Shown one piece after another: positions 12,255-16,481 of a stretch of DNA of 16,481 bases (position 1 is its first letter; each line of letters begins with the position of its first letter). Where the stretch lies: NCBI GenBank assembly GCA_002438065.1, contig DJSP01000061.1, positions 1 through 16,481 of the forward strand. The letters run 5' to 3'. Source of the DNA: Caryophanales bacterium UBA6331 (lineage in GTDB: Bacteria > Bacillota_I > Bacilli_A > RF39 > UBA660). The notes under the pieces are model-generated. The model was not told the origin of the DNA, ran no database searches, and saw only the letters and a program-made list of their open reading frames with translations. The translations under genes were made by a program, and so were the position numbers.

Positions 12255-14501
12255 TTATTTAAATAATTCATTATATACTTCATTAAAATTACTTACATAC
12301 CTCAATTTAACATTCTCAAGTATCTCAATAGGAATTAAATCTTCATCTACTTTGTTTTGTAAAGGCAAATAAATTATATTTAATTTATTATTATATGCTG
12401 TAATTATTTTATCTTTTAATCTATTTACTCTTAATATTTGACCATATAAATCTACGGCACCTATAAAACAAATATTATTATTAATTTTTTTACCAGATAC
12501 TGTGCTCATTATAGAAGCAGCAATTCCCAGTCCCCCAGAAAATCCATCTAATTCATATTTATTAACATTAAAATTTAAATGAATATTATCTTCTGATTTT
12601 AAATATTTATTATTTTTTAAATAACTTATAACCATTAATATAGAACTATTTAAATTTTTTCCTACATTACCAGTAACAATCATTTTATCATTAATTATTG
12701 AAGATACTTTAACACATGCACCTCCATAACCACTAACTCCAACGATGTTTGCCTCACCCACATGTAAATTATTATCAACCAAATTATTAATAGGTCTTCC
12801 TAATATTTCATTAAAATTAGGTTCTTTCTTTATTCCATTAATTAACATATATCTTATTATTTTATCTAATAATCTTTCTAATTCTCTAATACCAGGATCA
12901 CATATATAACTATTAATTAGTTCTAATATTTCTTCTTTAGTTATATTTATCTTTTTAATGTTATACTTATGACATATCTTGGGAATTAAATAATTTATAG
13001 CAATATTTTGTTTATCATAAGGAGTATAATTATCAATATATATTATTTCTAATCTATCTTTTAATACTGGATTAATATTATTTACATCATTAGCAGTTAA
13101 TATAAATAGTACATTAGTTAAATCAAAAGGTTCTTCGATGTAATTATCCGTAAATGATTTATTTAAATTATTATCTAAAATATCTAATAAGGTACTAGAA
13201 GGATCTCCTTTATAATCTTTAACTATTTTATCTACTTCATCTATTAAAATAACGGGATTATTCGTATTACACTTAATAATAGCCTCCATTATTTTACCAG
13301 GAGATGCACCTAAATATGTTCTTTTATGTCCAATAAGTTCAGATGAATCATTCATTCCTCCAACACTTATTTTATAAAATTTTCTTTTTAATGCTCCAGC
13401 AATTGATGATGCAATTGTACTCTTACCAACACCTGGTGATCCAACTAAACATATTATTGGATTTTCTAGTTTTGGATTTTTTCCCTTAAAATAAGCATAT
13501 TCTTTAATTCTAGTTTTAATACTTTCCATTTTATAATGGGTATTATCTAAATATTCACTTATTTTCTTTAAATTAGTTTCTTCCTTACTTGCCTTATTAA
13601 AAGGTAAATTAATTAAAGTATCTAAATATGATCTTATAACACTTATTTCAGGATTATTAGCCGGAGTATATTCATACTTTTTAAGTTCACTTAACAACTT
13701 ATTTCTAATCTCGTCACTAACATTTAATGAATTAATTTTATCTAGATATTCACTTATTTCAGTATCTTTACTATTTTTAACGCCTAATTCTTCATTTAAC
13801 TTATCAATTTTATTTTTAATAATAAATTCTTTTTGTTCTTTTTCTAATCCACTTCTTATTTCATTATCAATTTTATGATCTAATGAAAGTATTTCTAATT
13901 CAACACTTATATCTTTAACAAGCATTTTAGCTCTTTCTACTTCATTAAATTCATTCATATAGGCTATTTTTTTATCTATTGGAAATTTCAAAAAATTAAC
14001 TATTATATCTGTTAATTCATCTAACGATAATTTATCATTTATTTTAGCTAGTATACTATTAGATACTTCAGTAGATGATGTAATATATTGTTTTAATAAA
14101 CTAATTAATTTTTTCTTTAAAGCAATACTTTCAACTGATTCTCCATTATCAATATAAATCATTTTAACGTTACCTATTAATATTGATTTATTATATCGAT
14201 AATTAGAATATTCATTTATTTTAACTCTATTTAATCCTTTTAATACTACTCTATAATTTTTATTAGGTAAAACGACACAAGATTTAACTAAACAAAGAAC
14301 TCCTACATTAGGTAAATCTGATACTCCAAGCGATTCTTCTTTAGTCTCATTAGGTAAAATAACAACTACTTTTTTGTCATATTTATTTTGAGATACTTCT
14401 ATAATTTTTTGTGATAACTCATTATTTAGTTCTAAACGTACTTCGGCAGTTGGTAAAATAGATAACTTCTTAAGTAACAATATCGGTAAGTTTTTATCCA
14501 C
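12255..14501 (-). CDS. lon: ATP-dependent protease Lon (divergent)
   Basis: Lon is a cytoplasmic AAA+ serine protease degrading misfolded and regulatory proteins. The 748-residue product has the N-terminal substrate domain (about 1-200), the coiled linker (about 200-300), and the AAA+ module with Walker A GSPGVGKST (354-362), Walker B VILIDEVDK (417-425), sensor-1 TAND (469-472) and sensor-2 DPGIRELER (535-543). The C-terminal protease domain keeps the Ser-Lys pair, S655 in DGFSGG and K698 in RLKDK, 43 residues apart as in Escherichia coli S679/K722. The usual DGPSAG is changed to DGFSGG, GGLKEK to NRLKDK, and TGEI/TLRG to IGAVDLYG. The N-terminal and linker regions are lysine/asparagine-rich, as in AT-rich genomes. 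The start is GTG at 14501 with AGGAGG ahead of it; the frame before it lacks a better site. Confidence 0.92.
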   Translation of the reverse strand: MDKNLPILLLKKLSILPTAEVRLELNNELSQKIIEVSQNKYDKKVVVILPNETKEESLGVSDLPNVGVLCLVKSCVVLPNKNYRVVLKGLNRVKINEYSNYRYNKSILIGNVKMIYIDNGESVESIALKKKLISLLKQYITSSTEVSNSILAKINDKLSLDELTDIIVNFLKFPIDKKIAYMNEFNEVERAKMLVKDISVELEILSLDHKIDNEIRSGLEKEQKEFIIKNKIDKLNEELGVKNSKDTEISEYLDKINSLNVSDEIRNKLLSELKKYEYTPANNPEISVIRSYLDTLINLPFNKASKEETNLKKISEYLDNTHYKMESIKTRIKEYAYFKGKNPKLENPIICLVGSPGVGKSTIASSIAGALKRKFYKISVGGMNDSSELIGHKRTYLGASPGKIMEAIIKCNTNNPVILIDEVDKIVKDYKGDPSSTLLDILDNNLNKSFTDNYIEEPFDLTNVLFILTANDVNNINPVLKDRLEIIYIDNYTPYDKQNIAINYLIPKICHKYNIKKINITKEEILELINSYICDPGIRELERLLDKIIRYMLINGIKKEPNFNEILGRPINNLVDNNLHVGEANIVGVSGYGGACVKVSSIINDKMIVTGNVGKNLNSSILMVISYLKNNKYLKSEDNIHLNFNVNKYELDGFSGGLGIAASIMSTVSGKKINNNICFIGAVDLYGQILRVNRLKDKIITAYNNKLNIIYLPLQNKVDEDLIPIEILENVKLRYVSNFNEVYNELFK

Positions 14502-14527
14502 TTTTGCACCTCCTGAATATGTAATTT

Positions 14528-14555
14528 ATTATAGCATAATATTTTTTTTCGTAAA
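14528..14555 (-). promoter_or_regulatory. Promoter of lon
   Basis: TTTACG (14555-14550), a 16-base spacer, and TGCTATAAT (14536-14528), a perfect extended -10, lie about 27 bases before the GTG start. No CtsR- or CIRCE-like heat-shock operator is evident nearby. Confidence 0.65.
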
Positions 14556-14605
14556 TAGTTTTTAAGTGATTTTTTAAATTTAATATATTCATATTTAATC
14601 AAAAT

Positions 14606-14629
14606 AAAAATAGGACCTTTTGTCCTACT
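14606..14629 (-). terminator. Intrinsic terminator of the nucleoside phosphorylase gene
   Basis: TAGGAC (14627-14622) pairs with GTCCTA (14616-14611) around a 5-base AAAAG loop, followed by TTTTTATTTT on the minus strand. The TAG stop codon is the first part of the stem. Confidence 0.75.
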
Positions 14630-15845
14630 TAACACTATAAAAATTTATATCATCTTTATTTAATTTGATATTTAAATCATTAACATATAACTTAGCAAGT
14701 ATATCACCTTTTTTAACAGAATCACCTGATTGTTTTAATAATTTAATACCAACACTATAATCAATTTTAGAATCTTTAGTTATTCTACCAGCTCCTAATT
14801 TAACTGATAACTCTCCAACTTTTAAAGCATTAATATGACTAATTATTCCATCTTGATTAGATTTAATTAAGATAACTTTATCGCTAATCTTTAATTTAGA
14901 TAAATCTCCACCTTGACTAGATATCCATGTTTTAAACATTTCATAAGCTTTATTATTATCTAGCACTTCACTTGCACGATTATATGCTTCTTCATAAGAA
15001 ATATTTAAATACATACTTGCTAGATTTCCGACTACTTCTAAAGAAGTTTCTCTTAGTTTATTTTTTTCTCCTTTTAAAACATTTATGGCTTCTTCTACTT
15101 CTAAGGCATTACCTATACAAGTTGATAATGGTTCATTCATATCGGAAATAATTGTCTTAACTTCTCTATTAAATCTCTTACCTATCTCTATTAAATAATT
15201 TGATAAAACTACAGCATCTTTTTTAGTTTTAACTAAAGCACCACTTCCCCATTTAACATCAATTAAAATATAATCGGCTCCACAAGCAATTTTTTTACTC
15301 ATAATACTTGAGGCAATAAGAGGGATACTTTCAGTTGTTCCAGAGACATCACGTAACGCATAAATTACTTTATCTAGTGGAACTAAATCATTAGTTTGAG
15401 CACCTACTACAACTCCAATTTTTTCTAAATTATTGTAATAATCTTCTTTAGTTAAATTAACATTAAATCCCGGAATAGATTCCAACTTATCAATAGTTCC
15501 TCCAGTTATTCCTAGTCCTCTACCACTCATTTTAACTACCGGAATATTTAATGCACCAAGTACGGGAATAGCCACTAATGTTACGGTATCGCCTATTCCA
15601 CCAGTTGAATGTTTATCACAAACCTTTTTATCAAATTTAAATGTCTCTCCACTATCAATAAATATTTTAGTTAAGTCAAATGTTTCTTCAAAAGTAAGTC
15701 CATTAATAACAATTGCCATTAGTAATGAAGTCATTTGATAATCTGGTATTTCTTTATTTAAATAACCATTAAAAGCATAACTTAGTTCTTCATGAGTTAA
15801 AACTTCTTTATTTTTCTTTTTAGTTATAATATCTAACATATTCAT
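14625..15845 (-). CDS. pdp: Pyrimidine-nucleoside (thymidine) phosphorylase
   Basis: This enzyme splits thymidine, deoxyuridine or uridine with phosphate to base and (deoxy)ribose 1-phosphate in nucleoside salvage. The 406-residue product has the phosphate-binding KHSTGGIGDTVTL (about 78-90), SGRGLGITGGTIDKLESIPG (about 107-126), and the pyrimidine-site YALRDVSGTTESIPLIASSIMSKK (162-185) with its Arg, Ser and Lys residues. It is about 25 residues shorter at the C-terminus than Bacillus Pdp, which may be lineage-specific. MNMLDII begins at 15845 with GAGAGTGG six bases upstream; a second ATG two codons later is possible. No deoB, deoC, cdd or deoD neighbour is present, unlike common deo operons. 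Whether it prefers thymidine (deoA) or is a broad pyrimidine enzyme (pdp) cannot be told from sequence here. Confidence 0.92.
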   Translation of the reverse strand: MNMLDIITKKKNKEVLTHEELSYAFNGYLNKEIPDYQMTSLLMAIVINGLTFEETFDLTKIFIDSGETFKFDKKVCDKHSTGGIGDTVTLVAIPVLGALNIPVVKMSGRGLGITGGTIDKLESIPGFNVNLTKEDYYNNLEKIGVVVGAQTNDLVPLDKVIYALRDVSGTTESIPLIASSIMSKKIACGADYILIDVKWGSGALVKTKKDAVVLSNYLIEIGKRFNREVKTIISDMNEPLSTCIGNALEVEEAINVLKGEKNKLRETSLEVVGNLASMYLNISYEEAYNRASEVLDNNKAYEMFKTWISSQGGDLSKLKISDKVILIKSNQDGIISHINALKVGELSVKLGAGRITKDSKIDYSVGIKLLKQSGDSVKKGDILAKLYVNDLNIKLNKDDINFYSVK

Positions 15846-15886
15846 TATAAACCACTCTCTATTCTATAAATATTATAAATTAGATT

Positions 15887-15916
15887 AAAAAAAAAAGAAA
15901 GATTAATTTCTTTCTT
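15887..15916 (-). terminator. Intrinsic terminator of rplS
   Basis: AAGAAAGA (15916-15909 on the minus strand) pairs with TCTTTCTT (15902-15895) around AATTAA, which includes the TAA stop, followed by a long T run (to 15887). A TATAAT at 15877-15872 just beyond may serve the phosphorylase gene. Confidence 0.65.
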
Positions 15917-16241
15917 TAACTTTAAATTCTTTAACCATTTCGTCAAGGAAGTTAAGTTTAGCTCTTCTAACCATTCCTTTTTTAACAACTGTAATTTTGT
16001 CAATTAATGGTGAATTAACAGCAAATGTTCTTTTAACAACAACGCTTCCTGATTTCTTTCTAACAGTAAATCTTTTAGAAACTGATCCACCTTGAATGCT
16101 TGTTACAATTCCTTCGAATGCTTGAATTCTTTCTTTTTTACCTTCTTTAATCCATAAATCAACTCTAACGATATCTCCAACTCTAAATTCAGGAGTATTA
16201 GGTTTGATTTGTTTAGCATTAATCTTATCGATTAAGTTCAT
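15903..16241 (-). CDS. rplS: 50S ribosomal protein L19
   Basis: L19 sits at the 30S-50S interface of the ribosome. The 112-residue product shows the family sequence almost throughout: FRVGDIVRVDLWIKEGKKERIQAFEGIV (about 19-46), RFTVRKKSGSVVVKRTFAVNSPLIDKI and VRRAKLNFL near the C-terminus. I choose the ATG at 16241 because AAAGGA lies eight bases upstream and the family begins there (MNLIDKINAKQIK). The longer frame to 16280 reads leader DNA. The usual upstream partners rpsP, rimM and trmD are not seen in the 240 bases available, and the gene has its own promoter, leader and terminator. Confidence 0.95.
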   Translation of the reverse strand: MNLIDKINAKQIKPNTPEFRVGDIVRVDLWIKEGKKERIQAFEGIVTSIQGGSVSKRFTVRKKSGSVVVKRTFAVNSPLIDKITVVKKGMVRRAKLNFLDEMVKEFKVKERN

Positions 16242-16304
16242 AAAGCACGTCCTTTCATAATATATTTCACTGATAATCATATATAAATATAGCGGATTAT
16301 AGGA

Positions 16305-16322
16305 GCTTTTACATCAAAAAGC
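16305..16322 (-). promoter_or_regulatory. Hairpin in the rplS leader, possible ribosomal-protein leader element
   Basis: GCTTTT (16322-16317) and AAAAGC (16310-16305) form a 6-bp hairpin with a TGATGT loop at the very start of the predicted 80-base leader. L19 leader RNAs are known in Bacillota, but I cannot confirm that this matches their consensus. Confidence 0.25.
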
Positions 16323-16328
16323 ATTTTG

Positions 16329-16357
16329 ATTATATCAAAAGAATACCTAAATTACAA
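16329..16357 (-). promoter_or_regulatory. Promoter of rplS
   Basis: TTGTAA (16357-16352), a 17-base spacer and TGATATAAT (16337-16329), a perfect extended -10. Transcription would start near 16322. The -35 lies in the loop and stem of the adjoining hairpin. Confidence 0.7.
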
Positions 16358-16376
16358 GGTTTAATTTAGGTTTTTT
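16345..16376. terminator. Bidirectional-looking hairpin terminator upstream of rplS
   Basis: ACCTAAATT (16345-16353) and AATTTAGGT (16363-16371) form a 9-bp stem with a 9-base loop. On the plus strand it is followed by TTTTTT; on the minus strand by the poorer TATTCTTTT. As the genes here run on the minus strand it most likely ends a gene lying to the right, with the better U-tract on the opposite strand unexplained. Confidence 0.5.
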
Positions 16377-16481
16377 CACTATTTTGTTTTAATAAATACA
16401 GTATCTATTAATGCAATAATATTACTTTCAGTTGATACTCTCGTAAAAACTATTTAATATTTCTAGTAATACTGAAGTTGT

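Noticed and set aside
14432..14635. 67-codon minus-strand open frame overlapping the lon start and the phosphorylase stop
   Set aside because: It covers the lon promoter, ribosome binding site and the phosphorylase terminator, has no family-like sequence, and is explained by a frame shadow in AT-rich DNA.
16428..16481. C-terminal 17 codons (ending LLEILNSFYESIN) of a minus-strand gene entering from the right
   Set aside because: Too short to assign, and another frame is also open for 24 codons nearby; it may be a real gene end but cannot be supported.
1..16481. CRISPR array, tRNA or rRNA genes
   Set aside because: No regularly spaced repeats, no cloverleaf with a CCA-type acceptor end and no rRNA-like stretch were seen on either strand.

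Overview
The window is very AT-rich, densely coded DNA from a low-GC Gram-positive bacterium (Bacillota). A Bacillus-type DnaB/DnaI helicase-loading pair, a CotE spore-coat homologue, strong AGGAGG-type ribosome binding sites, TGn-extended -10 promoters and hairpin-plus-U-tract terminators all point to class Bacilli. The compact gene layout resembles uncultured gut Bacilli related to Erysipelotrichales or RF39; that placement is inference from gene content alone. ftsX ends on TGA inside an ATGA overlap, which fits the standard bacterial code.

The right part (about 7.3-16.5 kb) is ordinary core genome, all on the minus strand, in short operons separated by clear terminators. It holds rplS, a pyrimidine-nucleoside phosphorylase, a divergent but catalytically intact Lon protease, serS, then an overlapping ftsE-ftsX-M23 hydrolase operon (ABC-driven control of peptidoglycan splitting at division) and cotE. 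The middle (about 2.8-7.3 kb) has an orphan HipA-like kinase, a plus-strand GtrB-like membrane glycosyltransferase, and the dnaB-dnaI operon joined by a one-base overlap.

The left 2.8 kb is scarred accessory DNA and is the most informative part. Directly after dnaI sits an AAA+ ATPase/DUF4143 gene broken by a one-base frameshift, and directly after that sits a decayed copy of the 3' third of dnaI, abutting the ATPase stop codon. This arrangement suggests that the ATPase gene entered the locus at dnaI and left a displaced old 3' end behind. Next come a cysteine-rich protein of unknown function and the 5' part of a D-Ala-D-Ala carboxypeptidase gene cut off just after its SxN motif. Beyond the break is the edge of a mobile element whose first gene, reading inward, is a replisome-organizer type initiator of the kind carried by integrative conjugative elements and plasmids. 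A terminator hairpin sits immediately before that gene's ribosome binding site. At least two separate acquisition events therefore lie downstream of dnaI.
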